This document shows positions 51,776 through 61,305 of a stretch of DNA of 64,000 bases, piece by piece. Numbering within the stretch: the first letter of the stretch is position 1; every line of letters starts with the position of its first letter. This DNA comes from Saprospiraceae bacterium (GTDB taxonomy: Bacteria; Bacteroidota; Bacteroidia; Chitinophagales; Saprospiraceae): positions 124,001-188,000 of the forward strand of contig JAHDES010000001.1 in assembly GCA_020628645.1 (NCBI GenBank), given 5' to 3'. The translations under genes were made by a program, and so were the position numbers. Below the pieces are notes generated by a model. It was not told the origin of the DNA and ran no database searches. It was given only the letters and a program-made list of their open reading frames with translations.

Positions 51776-54403
51776 ATGAAACGAGCATTCCTCCTACTTT
51801 TTTCTATTCTTACGTTTTGTTTACATCTTGAAGCACAAAAAAAAGAGCTCACCTATTACTTGCCAGATATTGAATACGATGCGAATATTCCTACTCCAGA
51901 AGAATTTTTAGGTTATCAAATTGGAGAATGGCATATTAGCCACGATCAGTTGACGTATTATTTGAAAGAATTAGCGCGTCTTTCTCCTAGAGTTACCATT
52001 GAAGAATATGCGCGCTCTTACGAAGCGCGTCCGTTGTCTTTATTGACCATCACTTCTGTAGAAAATCAAAAAAATATTGATCAAATACTTGCCGATCATC
52101 AAGCCATTAGTGATCCTAATCGTAGCAAAAAAATAAATCTAAATGATCAGCCTACCGTCTTGTATCAAGGCTATACCATTCATGGCAATGAAGCAAGTGG
52201 AGCAAATGCAGCTCCTCTTGTAGCGTATTATTTAGCAGCGGGGAAAGGTGCAGCTATAGATGAATTATTGGATAATGTAGTCATTTTACTTGATCCTTGT
52301 TACAATCCTGATGGAATGGATCGCTTTGCAAGTTGGGTCAATCGCCATAAAAATGCTAATCTTATCAGCGATCCTAATGATCGAGAATATAGTGAAGTAT
52401 GGCCGGGGGGACGAACGAATCATTATTGGTTTGATTTAAATCGAGATTGGTTATTAGTACAACATCCTGAAAGTCAGGGAAGAATTCGTAATTTCCATAA
52501 ATGGAAACCTAATATCTTGACCGATCACCATGAGATGGGGACGAACTCCACTTATTTTTTCCAACCCGGTGTACCTTCTCGAACCAATCCCATCACACCT
52601 CCGAAAAATCAAGAATTAACTGGAAAGATTGCAGAATTTCATGCTGCTGCACTTGATAAAATTGGTTCACTTTATTATACACGAGAATCTTTTGATGATT
52701 TTTATTATGGAAAAGGTTCTACTTATCCTGATGCGAATGGATGTATAGGCATTTTATTTGAACAAGCCAGTTCTAGGGGTCATCTGCAAGAAAGCGATAA
52801 TGGTATATTAAGTTTTCCATTTACTGTACGCAATCAGGTGACTTCTTCTCTTTCTACACAAGAAGCAGCTTTAAATCTTAGAAAAGAATTATTGACCTAT
52901 CAACGTGATTTTTATACTTCTGCAATGAATGAAGCACGTTCGGCTAGCACACAAGGCTATGTTTTTGGTGATAATTATGATGCTTCACGTGTAAATGCCC
53001 TTTTGGATATGTTGCTACAACATCAGATTGAAGTGTATGCAATAGATAATGCCACTCGCATACAAGGACAAAACATCACAAAAGGAAATGCCTTTTTTGT
53101 CCCTACTAATCAAATCCAAAATCGCTTGGTAAGAGGTATTTTTGAGACAATGACTTCCTTTCAAGATAGTTTATTTTACGATATATCAACATGGGTAATG
53201 CCCTATGCTTTTAATATACCATTTGAAGCTGTTTCTGGAACAAGCATTTCAAAAGGCAATCAAATTACCACTTTACCCAAAGTAGAAGCTCAAATTATTG
53301 GCAAAAAAACCAATTATGCTTATGCCTTTGAATGGGATGATTATTTTGCACCAAAGGCACTATTTCATCTACAAAAAGAAGGTTTACTCACCAAAGTAGT
53401 CACCCGAACCTTTAGTAGTCAAACTGCTGAAGGGAGAAAAGATTTCAATTATGGAACAATACTCATCAGTGTTCAAAATCAACAAAATCATACAGAAGAT
53501 GAAGTATACGCCATTCTTCAAGAAGCCATTAAAAATACAGGTGTAAAAGTGTATGCTATCTCCACAGGACTAACGCCCAATGGCGTAGATTTAGGTAGTC
53601 CTAATATAGAAACCCTCAAACAACCTAAAGTTTTATTGGTGGTAGGAAATAGAGTAAGCAGTTATGATTCTGGAGAAGTGTGGCATTTACTTGATCAGCG
53701 ATATGGTATGCCGATTACAATAGTGGAACAAGACGAGGTAAGCTATATTGATTTAGGTCGGTATACAGATATGGTTTTGGTGGATGGAGGTTATACTGAT
53801 TTGAATGTCGAAAAAGTAAAGAATTGGGTACAAAATGGTGGATCTTTAATTACCTTCAAACGCGCGACTCGTTGGGCTAGTACAAATGGTTTAGCAGGGG
53901 TAAATATGCGTTCGAGTAAAGGGAGTTCTAGTAAAAAAACGCGTCCTTACATCAAGGCAGGAGAAGATTATGGGGCAAGTGTTATTGGAGGAGCAATATT
54001 TGAAACAGAGTTAGACTTGACCCACCCTATTTGTTATGGTTATCATACTGAAAAAATGCCTTCTTTTCGTCGTGGAACTTTATTTTTTGAACGTCCTAGT
54101 AATCGTTATGCCATGCCTTCGGCTTATACGATTAGTCCATTATTGAGTGGTTATATTTCTAATGCAAATTATCGAACATTAAAAAATTCTGCAACTATTA
54201 TTGTTACAGGAATTGGTAGAGGACGCACGATTAGTTTTTCAGATAATACTAATTTCAGAGCCTTCTGGTGGGGTACAAATAAACTCTTTGCAAATGCCCT
54301 TTTCTTTGGCGATATCATCAGTAGAAATACGACGGAATCGCCCCGTGGCACTACACCTAAAAAACAAGAAGAAGCTGTAGATAGTCATGGACATCAGCAC
54401 TAA
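51776..54403 (+). CDS. M14-family zinc carboxypeptidase
   Basis: An 875-residue exported metallopeptidase. The signal peptide ends near HLEAQ. The M14 domain (about 45-370) has the zinc ligands in GYTIHGNEASGANAAPLVAY (His and Glu of HxNE) and ILTDHHEMGTNSTYFFQPG (His), and the catalytic region GILFEQASSRGHLQES. Beta domains follow (about 400-860), including FVLVDGGYTDLNVEKVKN and a His-rich tail DSHGHQH. It probably trims peptides at the cell surface or in the periplasm. It lies 64 bases after cutC. Confidence 0.93.
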   Translation: MKRAFLLLFSILTFCLHLEAQKKELTYYLPDIEYDANIPTPEEFLGYQIGEWHISHDQLTYYLKELARLSPRVTIEEYARSYEARPLSLLTITSVENQKNIDQILADHQAISDPNRSKKINLNDQPTVLYQGYTIHGNEASGANAAPLVAYYLAAGKGAAIDELLDNVVILLDPCYNPDGMDRFASWVNRHKNANLISDPNDREYSEVWPGGRTNHYWFDLNRDWLLVQHPESQGRIRNFHKWKPNILTDHHEMGTNSTYFFQPGVPSRTNPITPPKNQELTGKIAEFHAAALDKIGSLYYTRESFDDFYYGKGSTYPDANGCIGILFEQASSRGHLQESDNGILSFPFTVRNQVTSSLSTQEAALNLRKELLTYQRDFYTSAMNEARSASTQGYVFGDNYDASRVNALLDMLLQHQIEVYAIDNATRIQGQNITKGNAFFVPTNQIQNRLVRGIFETMTSFQDSLFYDISTWVMPYAFNIPFEAVSGTSISKGNQITTLPKVEAQIIGKKTNYAYAFEWDDYFAPKALFHLQKEGLLTKVVTRTFSSQTAEGRKDFNYGTILISVQNQQNHTEDEVYAILQEAIKNTGVKVYAISTGLTPNGVDLGSPNIETLKQPKVLLVVGNRVSSYDSGEVWHLLDQRYGMPITIVEQDEVSYIDLGRYTDMVLVDGGYTDLNVEKVKNWVQNGGSLITFKRATRWASTNGLAGVNMRSSKGSSSKKTRPYIKAGEDYGASVIGGAIFETELDLTHPICYGYHTEKMPSFRRGTLFFERPSNRYAMPSAYTISPLLSGYISNANYRTLKNSATIIVTGIGRGRTISFSDNTNFRAFWWGTNKLFANALFFGDIISRNTTESPRGTTPKKQEEAVDSHGHQH

Positions 54404-54425
54404 ATAAGTTATATCTAAAAACAGA

Positions 54426-54457
54426 AGGCGAATATCCTTATATACAGATATTCGCCT
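54426..54457. terminator. Bidirectional terminator between the M14 peptidase gene and rpoN
   Basis: A perfect 11-bp stem (aggcgaatatc / gatattcgcct) with a 10-base loop lies between two convergent genes, followed by T-rich DNA on the plus strand. Confidence 0.88.
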
Positions 54458-54483
54458 CTTTAGTCTTTTATTTTTTGATTGTC

Positions 54484-56037
54484 TTATAGTTCTTTTCGTA
54501 GTCTTGCAACAGGTACATTTAATTGCTCTCTGTATTTTGCTACGGTGCGTCGTGCGATATTGTAACCTTTTTCTTGTAAGATATTTTTCAATTTCTCGTC
54601 TGAAAGTGGTTTACGTTTATTTTCTTCACCAATTATATCAGTAAGGATTTTCTTGACTTCTAAGGTAGAAACTTCTTCTCCATCATTGGTTTGAATAGAT
54701 TCCGAAAAGAAATCTTTTAAGCGTTTTGTACCAAATTCCGTTTGCACAAATTTACTATTTGCCACACGTGAAACGGTAGAAATATCCAAGCCTGTAATAT
54801 CCGCAATATCTTTTAAAATCATTGGACGGAGGCGTTTTTGGTCACCTGTCAAAAAGAAATCGTATTGATATTGCATGATCGAGTACATTGTTTTGTACAT
54901 CGTTTGTTGTCGTTGACGAATGGCATCAATAAACCACTTGGCAGAATCAATTTTTTGCTTGATAAACATTACCGCCTCTTTTTGTTGTTTATTTGCCTTT
55001 TTCTCTCGTTTGTTGACCTGATACGACTTGAGCATATCTTTATACTGGTCATTAATACGAAGATCAGGGGCATTTCGAGAATTAAGCGTTAAATCCAATT
55101 CACCATCTCGATTGACAATAATAAAATCTGGTACGATGTAATGCACGCCGCGATTAGAGCCACCATTATGTGCACTTGCAGGTTTGGGATTAAGGCGTAA
55201 AATTTCGTCAATTGCAAATTTTAGTTCTTTTTCCGTAAGCGATAAATAACGCTGCAATTTTTGGTAATGTTTTTTAGAAAACTCATTGAAGTTTTCTTCA
55301 ATAATCCGAATGGCAATATTTAAAGGATCGCGCTCTTCAATTTCTTCTTGTAATTGTTCTTTGCGATGATGCAACTGTAACAAAAGACATTCTTGTAAAT
55401 CTCTCGCTCCTACTCCTGGTGGATCAAACCGCTGAATACGTGCTAACATTTTCCGGATTTCTTGCTCATTAGCAATTACATTTCTAGAAAACATCAAATC
55501 ATCAATAATTGCTATAGGATCACGACGGAGATAACCATCATCATCAATACTCCCAATGATTTGTTGGGCAATGGTAATCTGGCGTTCATCTTGAAGATCA
55601 AGCATCCCAAGCTGCCGTTCTAGATATTCATGAAAAGTACTTTCGACAGCGATAGGAATATTTTTATCCTCCTCATCTGTTGAATAATGTTCTGTACGAA
55701 GTTTGTAAGAAGAGGGATCATCTTCGATATATTCGGTCAGATAATCATCTAACTCAAATTCCTCATCCTTATAGGTTTCTTCAGGTTCTTTTTCATTAGC
55801 AACGCTATCATCCGAAGAAGCTGTTGCTGTTGCCCCGAAGTTTTCCTCTTCTGAAGCAGCTGGAAGTTCGCTTGCTTCTTCGAATTCTTCTCCTTCATCA
55901 AGGGCAGGGTTGGCTTCTAGTTCTTCCTTTATACGTTGATCTAAAGTAGCTGTCGGGATTTGCAACAGTTTCATCAATTGAATCTGCTGAGGAGACAGCT
56001 TTTGAAGCATTTTTTGACTAAGTTTCTGCTTTAGCAT
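54484..56037 (-). CDS. rpoN: RNA polymerase sigma-54 factor
   Basis: A 517-residue sigma-54. Region I is Gln/Leu-rich (LKQKLSQKMLQKLSPQQIQL at the start), then an acidic linker (about 50-110), the core-binding region, a helix-turn-helix (DITGLDISTVSRVANSKFVQ) and the RpoN box ARRTVAKYREQLNVPVARLR at the C-terminus. It directs enhancer-dependent promoters of the GG-N10-GC type; no activator is encoded in the window. Length is normal. It overlaps nothing and faces the M14 peptidase gene. Confidence 0.97.
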   Translation of the reverse strand: MLKQKLSQKMLQKLSPQQIQLMKLLQIPTATLDQRIKEELEANPALDEGEEFEEASELPAASEEENFGATATASSDDSVANEKEPEETYKDEEFELDDYLTEYIEDDPSSYKLRTEHYSTDEEDKNIPIAVESTFHEYLERQLGMLDLQDERQITIAQQIIGSIDDDGYLRRDPIAIIDDLMFSRNVIANEQEIRKMLARIQRFDPPGVGARDLQECLLLQLHHRKEQLQEEIEERDPLNIAIRIIEENFNEFSKKHYQKLQRYLSLTEKELKFAIDEILRLNPKPASAHNGGSNRGVHYIVPDFIIVNRDGELDLTLNSRNAPDLRINDQYKDMLKSYQVNKREKKANKQQKEAVMFIKQKIDSAKWFIDAIRQRQQTMYKTMYSIMQYQYDFFLTGDQKRLRPMILKDIADITGLDISTVSRVANSKFVQTEFGTKRLKDFFSESIQTNDGEEVSTLEVKKILTDIIGEENKRKPLSDEKLKNILQEKGYNIARRTVAKYREQLNVPVARLRKEL

Positions 56038-56611
56038 GCTTATCGTTTACATTTATTCCGGTTAATTAATCTAGATATTTGTTCTCTCAGAATTAGAAAG
56101 AAAGCACAAATATTCTACGCTTCAAATTTTGGTTCTTGTGAATAAACTGGAACAATATTGGTAAAGTCAATTAATTTTTCAGGTGGTTTTTGCCTATTTT
56201 GATTGTAAAAGTTGGATAGACAACTTAGATAGTTAGTTTCATTTGACCTTTTAAATAGATTAGATTACTATAATAAAGGCTCTTAACACAAAGAATCTTA
56301 TTTTACGTCAGTATTTGTGACATTCAATTCGATTCAAAAAACCAATGTTTCAACATATCTTTATACAAGTTAAGTTTTTTTATCTTTACATGTAAAATAA
56401 AATGGCGTTTTTATAGCAAAAAACATGCCAATCATTACATATTTTTATAACAATTAAATCATGATGATAGTTGTCACGTGCTAAACAATCATTCTATTTA
56501 TTTCTAAAAAAATAACTTATTATATTTCGGGAACTGATTAAATTATACCAAACGAATTAGTTTTTGTTTCAATATATACTTTTTTTCATCATCTGTTTTT
56601 ATCTGAAAAAT
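56038..56611. other. Intergenic region without a gene
   Basis: About 575 AT-rich bases between the divergent rpoN and aminopeptidase genes. No frame resembles a protein. A candidate -7 element for the aminopeptidase (TATATTTC near 56521) does not fit well, and no strong hairpin or known riboswitch was seen. Confidence 0.5.
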
Positions 56612-58405
56612 ATGTCTCAAATCAACCAACGTATTGCTGCACTTAGATCAACAATGAGTACACAAAATATTGATGCTTACATTATTCCAAGTAGTGATCC
56701 TCATCAAAGTGAGTATACAGCCCCATATTGGCAGGCAAGAAATTGGATTTCAGGCTTTACGGGTTCGGCTGGCACTGTAGTTATCACTCATGATCATGCA
56801 GGTTTATGGACGGATTCGCGTTATTTTTTACAAGCAGAACAAGAACTTGCAAATAGCGAAATGACCCTTCATCGTTTGACAATTCCTCATACAGCTGAGC
56901 ATCTAAATTGGTTGGTTGAACAGCTCCCGGATAACAGTACCATAGGATTTGATAGTTCTGTTTTTTCTGTAAACCAAGTTCGTCAAATTAGTAGAGTACT
57001 CCATCATGAAAATATTTCTTTCTATACAGAAAAAGACCTATTACAAAACATTTGGACAGATCGTCCGCCTCTGCCTCAAAATGAAATATTTGCACTTCCT
57101 ATCGAGAATACGGGGCAATCTAGAGCAGATAAAATCAATACAATTTGTGACACAATTTTATCAAAATCTTGCCAATATCACTTAGTCACTTCTCTTGACG
57201 ATATTGCTTGGATTCTTAATATTCGCTCCAACGATGTTGAATGTAACCCCGTCACAATCGCTTACCTAATTATTGGCGCTGAAAAAAGTATTCTCTTTAT
57301 TGATAAAGGCAAAATTTCCGAAGATTTACACGATCAATTTCTTCAAGATGGAATTATACTTCAACCTTATACTGCTATCACAAGTTTTTTACAAGAATTA
57401 GATGAAAGTCAGAAAATATGGATTGACCCTTCTCGTATTAACCACCAATTATTTAATGCCATTCCAGAAATATCAGTTTATAAAGGAGAAACTATATCTA
57501 CTACCCTAAAAGCGAGAAAAAATCCGATAGAAGTTTCAAACATCAAAAAAGCTATGCTAAAAGATGGCGTAGCATTGACAAAATTATTTCGCTGGTTAAA
57601 TGCAGAGTTAGAACATCGAGGAATTACAGAAGTTGAAGTTGCACAACAGTTAGATGAATTCCGACGTACACAAGGAGATTATCATGGGGAAAGTTTCGCT
57701 GCAATCGTCGGTTATAAAGGAAATGGTGCTATTGTTCATTATCGCGCAAAAGAAGGTTCTTGTGCGACACTTGCTAAAGAAGGCATTTTATTACTCGATT
57801 CAGGCGGGCAATACTTACAAGGTACAACTGATATTACTCGGACGATTGCTTTAGGAACACCAACAGAAGAGCAAAAAAGAAATTTCACGCTTGTTTTAAA
57901 AGGTCATATCGCTCTTGCTCAACTTAAATTCCCTGAAGGTACACATGGTAATCAAATGGAGATTTTGGCTCGTCAGGCATTGTGGCAGTACGGACTCAAT
58001 TATGGGCATGGAACAGGACATGGCGTGGGTCATTTTTTAAATGTTCATGAAGGACCTCAATCTATTGGATCTGGAGTAACAGGTAAGGCTGCCGTTCCTT
58101 TTGAAGAAGGAATGTTTACCTCCAATGAACCCGGCTATTACAAAGAAGGGGAATATGGAATACGAATCGAAAACTTAATTCTAACTGTCAAAGATAAAGT
58201 CTGCGATGACCCTCAATTTTACAGCTTTGAAACACTAACATTATTTCCTATTGACCAAACCTTAATTGATTTTTCTTTATTGAATAAAAAAGAAATTAAT
58301 TGGTTAAATACCTATCACAAAGAAGTGGAAAATGCTTTACTCCCTTTATTAAATCAAGAAGAACAAGTTTGGATGAAGCACCAATGCAAGCAATATGAAA
58401 GTTAA
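56612..58405 (+). CDS. Xaa-Pro aminopeptidase (M24B)
   Basis: A protein of about 597 residues of the creatinase/aminopeptidase P family that cleaves Xaa-Pro bonds. The N-terminal domains begin MSQINQRIAALRSTMSTQNI and have NWISGFTGSAGTVVITHDHA; the catalytic domain (about 300-540) carries ligands in LLDSGGQYLQGTTDITRTIA, YGHGTGHGVGHFLNVHEGPQ and MFTSNEPGYYKEGEYGIRIE, the five metal sites of M24 enzymes. An earlier in-frame ATG at 56564 adds only a hydrophobic leader that does not fit; 56612 is preferred. Probably cytoplasmic. Confidence 0.94.
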   Translation: MSQINQRIAALRSTMSTQNIDAYIIPSSDPHQSEYTAPYWQARNWISGFTGSAGTVVITHDHAGLWTDSRYFLQAEQELANSEMTLHRLTIPHTAEHLNWLVEQLPDNSTIGFDSSVFSVNQVRQISRVLHHENISFYTEKDLLQNIWTDRPPLPQNEIFALPIENTGQSRADKINTICDTILSKSCQYHLVTSLDDIAWILNIRSNDVECNPVTIAYLIIGAEKSILFIDKGKISEDLHDQFLQDGIILQPYTAITSFLQELDESQKIWIDPSRINHQLFNAIPEISVYKGETISTTLKARKNPIEVSNIKKAMLKDGVALTKLFRWLNAELEHRGITEVEVAQQLDEFRRTQGDYHGESFAAIVGYKGNGAIVHYRAKEGSCATLAKEGILLLDSGGQYLQGTTDITRTIALGTPTEEQKRNFTLVLKGHIALAQLKFPEGTHGNQMEILARQALWQYGLNYGHGTGHGVGHFLNVHEGPQSIGSGVTGKAAVPFEEGMFTSNEPGYYKEGEYGIRIENLILTVKDKVCDDPQFYSFETLTLFPIDQTLIDFSLLNKKEINWLNTYHKEVENALLPLLNQEEQVWMKHQCKQYES

Positions 58406-58420
58406 TTTTTTCCGAAAAAT

Positions 58421-58930
58421 TTATGCTAGAAAATATTCTAACTTTGATTTTATGGTATTTACTAGGATTCCTTCCTCTTCTACGTAGGTATGTAAATGTC
58501 CAAGATATTTCATACCCAAATAATCTGCGCTTTCTCGAAACGGCATTTCAAACCCCTCCACTAAATCATCATGCCCACTGCAACTAATAGATGCCATAGT
58601 TTTGCCACGTAACTGCCGTCCTAAAGGCTTTCGAATTTTCAATAAATCTGAAATACGATCAAAAAACGTTTTCATCTGAGCACTCATGCTATACCAATAA
58701 ACGGGCGTAGCAAAAATAAAGGTATCATATTCTGCAATTAGACGCTCCATCAAGGGAAGAAAATCATCCGTTTGATTTTCGTGGGTATAATCAAAATAAC
58801 CTATGGTATAGTCATTTAAATCTATGATAGGGATATTCTTTTCTTGCGCTAAATGATCTACCACTAAGCGAGTATTTCCATTTGATCGAGCACTTCCCAT
58901 TATGATAATGGGTTTATTTATTTTCTTCAT
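58421..58930 (-). CDS. NADPH-dependent FMN reductase/flavodoxin-fold protein
   Basis: About 170 residues with a flavodoxin-like fold. The FMN phosphate loop is GSARSNGNTR, followed by FIFATPVYWYSMSAQMKTFF (about 68-87), the conserved reductase motif. Four ATGs are possible starts (58930-58954); all overlap the exonuclease gene's 3' end, and 58930 gives the shortest overlap (17 bases). Likely a quinone or azo-type reductase. Its location after the exonuclease gene suggests coupled translation. Confidence 0.85.
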   Translation of the reverse strand: MKKINKPIIIMGSARSNGNTRLVVDHLAQEKNIPIIDLNDYTIGYFDYTHENQTDDFLPLMERLIAEYDTFIFATPVYWYSMSAQMKTFFDRISDLLKIRKPLGRQLRGKTMASISCSGHDDLVEGFEMPFRESADYLGMKYLGHLHTYVEEEGILVNTIKSKLEYFLA

Positions 58931-59948
58931 TTTCATCATTTTTTGAACCTTCATTAATTTCGGCTAATTCTCCTTCAAACTCCGTTTTAACGATAGCTGC
59001 ATCATAACCTTGTTCGCGAAGGTATTTACAATAAATCTCTGTATATCCATGTGTTACAAAAATCTTCTCCGCTCCCGTAGCTTCGATCGCCGTATTTAGA
59101 CCATCCCAATCTGCATGATCAGAAAGTACAAATCCTCGATCAGCAGATCGTCTTCGTCTAGCTCCCCGCAAGGTCATCCAACCAGAAGAAATACCTGTAG
59201 AAAGGGGTTTAAATTTCTTTGTCCAAGGATTTGCCAGTGCAGCAGGAGGAGAAACGATAATATTGCCGATGTAATTTTCTTTTTTCACATGTTTGGAAAC
59301 TTTCACCGTTGGTGGTAAATCAATTCCTTGTTTACGCATTACTTTATTGATGTTTTCTACTGCTCCGTGGGTATAAATTTTACCAATAGAAGTATCAAGA
59401 CCTTGTAGAATTCGCTGTGCTTTTCCCAAGGAATAGCCTGTAAGCAAACTCACTTTTCCTTGTTCTTTATTGGATCGCCACCAATCGTTTATTTCTTGAA
59501 AAATTTCAGTTTGCGGTTTCCATTTATAAACAGGTAATCCGAAAGTAGATTCTGTTATAAACGCATGGCATTTAACAGGTTCAAAAGCTTCAGCTAATCC
59601 ATCATCTTCTAATTTGTAATCTCCAGACACCACCCAAATTTCACCTTTATACTCTAATCGTATTTGAGCAGACCCCAAAATATGACCTGCAGGGTGAAAA
59701 GATATTTTTACGCCATTTACTGAAATGGTTTTTCCATAGGCAATGGACTCTATATTCATTTGATTGCCCAGACGGTATTTCATTACTGGAGCAGCAGAAT
59801 CCGTACATAGATAATATTCATTTCCCCATCGTGCATGATCAGAATGTCCATGCGTAATCAAGGCACGTTTTACCCTACGCCAAGGATCAATATATACATC
59901 AGCCTGTGGACAATAAATTCCGTTTTTATTAAATTCTAATAATGCCAT
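58914..59948 (-). CDS. Ligase-associated DNA exonuclease (MBL fold)
   Basis: A 344-residue metallo-beta-lactamase-fold nuclease. The metal motif THGHSDHARWG (about 33-43) and SFHPAGHILGSAQIRLEYKG (about 84-103) are clear; the later VLSDHADWDGLNTAIEATGA carries a second His/Asp site. These proteins act with a DNA ligase LigD-like partner in many bacteria; no ligase gene lies nearby. It overlaps the FMN reductase gene. A -7-like element sits only a few bases upstream of the start. Confidence 0.9.
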   Translation of the reverse strand: MALLEFNKNGIYCPQADVYIDPWRRVKRALITHGHSDHARWGNEYYLCTDSAAPVMKYRLGNQMNIESIAYGKTISVNGVKISFHPAGHILGSAQIRLEYKGEIWVVSGDYKLEDDGLAEAFEPVKCHAFITESTFGLPVYKWKPQTEIFQEINDWWRSNKEQGKVSLLTGYSLGKAQRILQGLDTSIGKIYTHGAVENINKVMRKQGIDLPPTVKVSKHVKKENYIGNIIVSPPAALANPWTKKFKPLSTGISSGWMTLRGARRRRSADRGFVLSDHADWDGLNTAIEATGAEKIFVTHGYTEIYCKYLREQGYDAAIVKTEFEGELAEINEGSKNDENEENK

Positions 59949-60024
59949 ACCTAAAGGTAGCGTATTTATCTATTAGAAGAACCAAAAAGTTAATGCCGAA
60001 GTTTATTCCTTCAAGAAAATTACT

Positions 60025-60055
60025 TATCTTTACGAACGAACATTCATTCGTAAAG
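60025..60055 (+). promoter_or_regulatory. Promoter and TetR-like operator ahead of the PaaE-like gene
   Basis: TATCTTTA (60025-60032) is a near match to the -7 element. It is overlapped by a perfect 9-bp inverted repeat, ctttacgaa (60028-60036) and ttcgtaaag (60047-60055), with a further GAACGAACATTCATTC core. The arrangement is typical of TetR-family repressor sites; the repressor gene is not in the window. Confidence 0.65.
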
Positions 60056-60079
60056 TCTTAACCAAATATATATAGCCAG

Positions 60080-60110
60080 CGGGCAATCATTGGATTGCCC
60101 GTTATTTTTT
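60080..60110 (+). terminator. Terminator-like hairpin in the leader of the PaaE-like gene
   Basis: A perfect 9-bp stem, cgggcaatc-attg-gattgcccg (60080-60101), is followed by a T-rich run (to 60110) and then the ATG at 60122. It lies after the predicted promoter and before the coding region, so it could stop transcription early under some conditions. Confidence 0.65.
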
Positions 60111-60121
60111 ATATTAATATC

Positions 60122-61192
60122 ATGGCTCGATTTCATCCACTTACCATAAAAGACATTCGCCAAGAAACCAATGATTGCGTTTCTATTGCCTTTGATGTAC
60201 CTGAAAATTTAGCGGATACCTTTTCTTTTTTACCTGGTCAATATTTGACACTAAAAACGGATATTCAAGGAGAAGAAGTTCGTCGCTCTTATTCGATTTG
60301 TAGTGCGCCTGATGAAGGTGAATTACGTGTAGCCATAAAACAAGTTGAAGGTGGCAAATTTTCTACTCATGCTAATCACCATCTCCAAATAAATGATGCA
60401 TTGGAATCCATGGTACCCACAGGGAATTTTTATCCAACCTTAGATGCTTCCAATGCTAAACATTATCTATTATTTGCAGCGGGAAGTGGTATTACGCCTA
60501 TTCTTTCAATTATTAAATCTGTTTTAACAACTGAGCCTAAAAGTCAGATCACCTTATTTTATGGAAACCGAACGATAGATAGCATTATTTTTAGAGAAAC
60601 ACTAGAAGATTTAAAAAACACCTATCTCAACAGATTGAGTCTACATCATATTTTAAGTCGAGAACATTTAGGCGCAGCACTTTTTAAGGGACGAATTGAC
60701 AAAGAAAAATGTGCTTCTTTTTTCAAACTTTTGGTTGACCCTAAAACAGCCAATGAGTTTTTCATTTGTGGCCCAGAACAAATGATTCATGCAGTAAGAG
60801 AAAGCTTAGAAGATGTAGGAGTTGATAAAAAGAACATTCATTTCGAATTATTTACTACACCGACCACAGCTAAGGCTGCAAAAGCAAAGAAAGTAGAACA
60901 AAGAGAAGCTTTTGAAGCTGCCATTACTATACAGCTAGATGGAGATACATTTGATTTATCTGTTCTATCGGATGGAGATTCTATTTTAGATACTGCCCTT
61001 AAAAATGGGATGGATCTACCTTTTGCTTGTAAAGGTGGCGTATGCTGTACTTGCCGCGCCAAAGTAGAGGAAGGTAAAGTGGAAATGGATGTCAATTATG
61101 CCTTAGAAGAAGATGAAGTGGAAGCAGGCTTCGTCCTCACTTGCCAAGCTCATCCATTAACCGATAAAGTAGTCGTAAATTTTGATGTTTAA
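60122..61192 (+). CDS. PaaE-like ferredoxin reductase (FAD, NAD(P) and 2Fe-2S domains)
   Basis: About 356 residues in the order FAD-binding (RRSYSICSAP, about 53-62), NAD(P)-binding (LLFAAGSGITPILSIIKSVL, about 119-138) and C-terminal 2Fe-2S ferredoxin (CKGGVCCTCRAKVEEGKVEM, with the last Cys in LTCQAHP). This is the layout of the phenylacetyl-CoA epoxidase reductase PaaE. No paaABCD genes are nearby, so it may serve another oxygenase. The frame is open from a TTG at 60095, but the ATG at 60122 matches the family and lies after the leader hairpin. Confidence 0.88.
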   Translation: MARFHPLTIKDIRQETNDCVSIAFDVPENLADTFSFLPGQYLTLKTDIQGEEVRRSYSICSAPDEGELRVAIKQVEGGKFSTHANHHLQINDALESMVPTGNFYPTLDASNAKHYLLFAAGSGITPILSIIKSVLTTEPKSQITLFYGNRTIDSIIFRETLEDLKNTYLNRLSLHHILSREHLGAALFKGRIDKEKCASFFKLLVDPKTANEFFICGPEQMIHAVRESLEDVGVDKKNIHFELFTTPTTAKAAKAKKVEQREAFEAAITIQLDGDTFDLSVLSDGDSILDTALKNGMDLPFACKGGVCCTCRAKVEEGKVEMDVNYALEEDEVEAGFVLTCQAHPLTDKVVVNFDV

Positions 61193-61271
61193 AAATGTCC
61201 GTATCACGACTGTGCTAAAAAAGTGTTAATCCTTCACCTCTTTTCATCCTTTCTTGTCGTATCTTGTTGTA

Positions 61272-61288
61272 GTTCTTAAAATAAGAAC
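61272..61288. promoter_or_regulatory. Short palindrome upstream of msrAB
   Basis: GTTCTTAAAATAAGAAC is a perfect 7-bp inverted repeat with a 3-base centre, 17 bases before the msrAB start codon. It may be an operator or a leader hairpin. Confidence 0.4.
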
Positions 61289-61305
61289 AATCAAATCCTT
61301 TACAT

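Noticed and set aside
56038-56611. Search for a riboswitch or small gene in the longest gap
   Set aside because: No coding frame, stable structure or known aptamer motif could be supported by reading alone.
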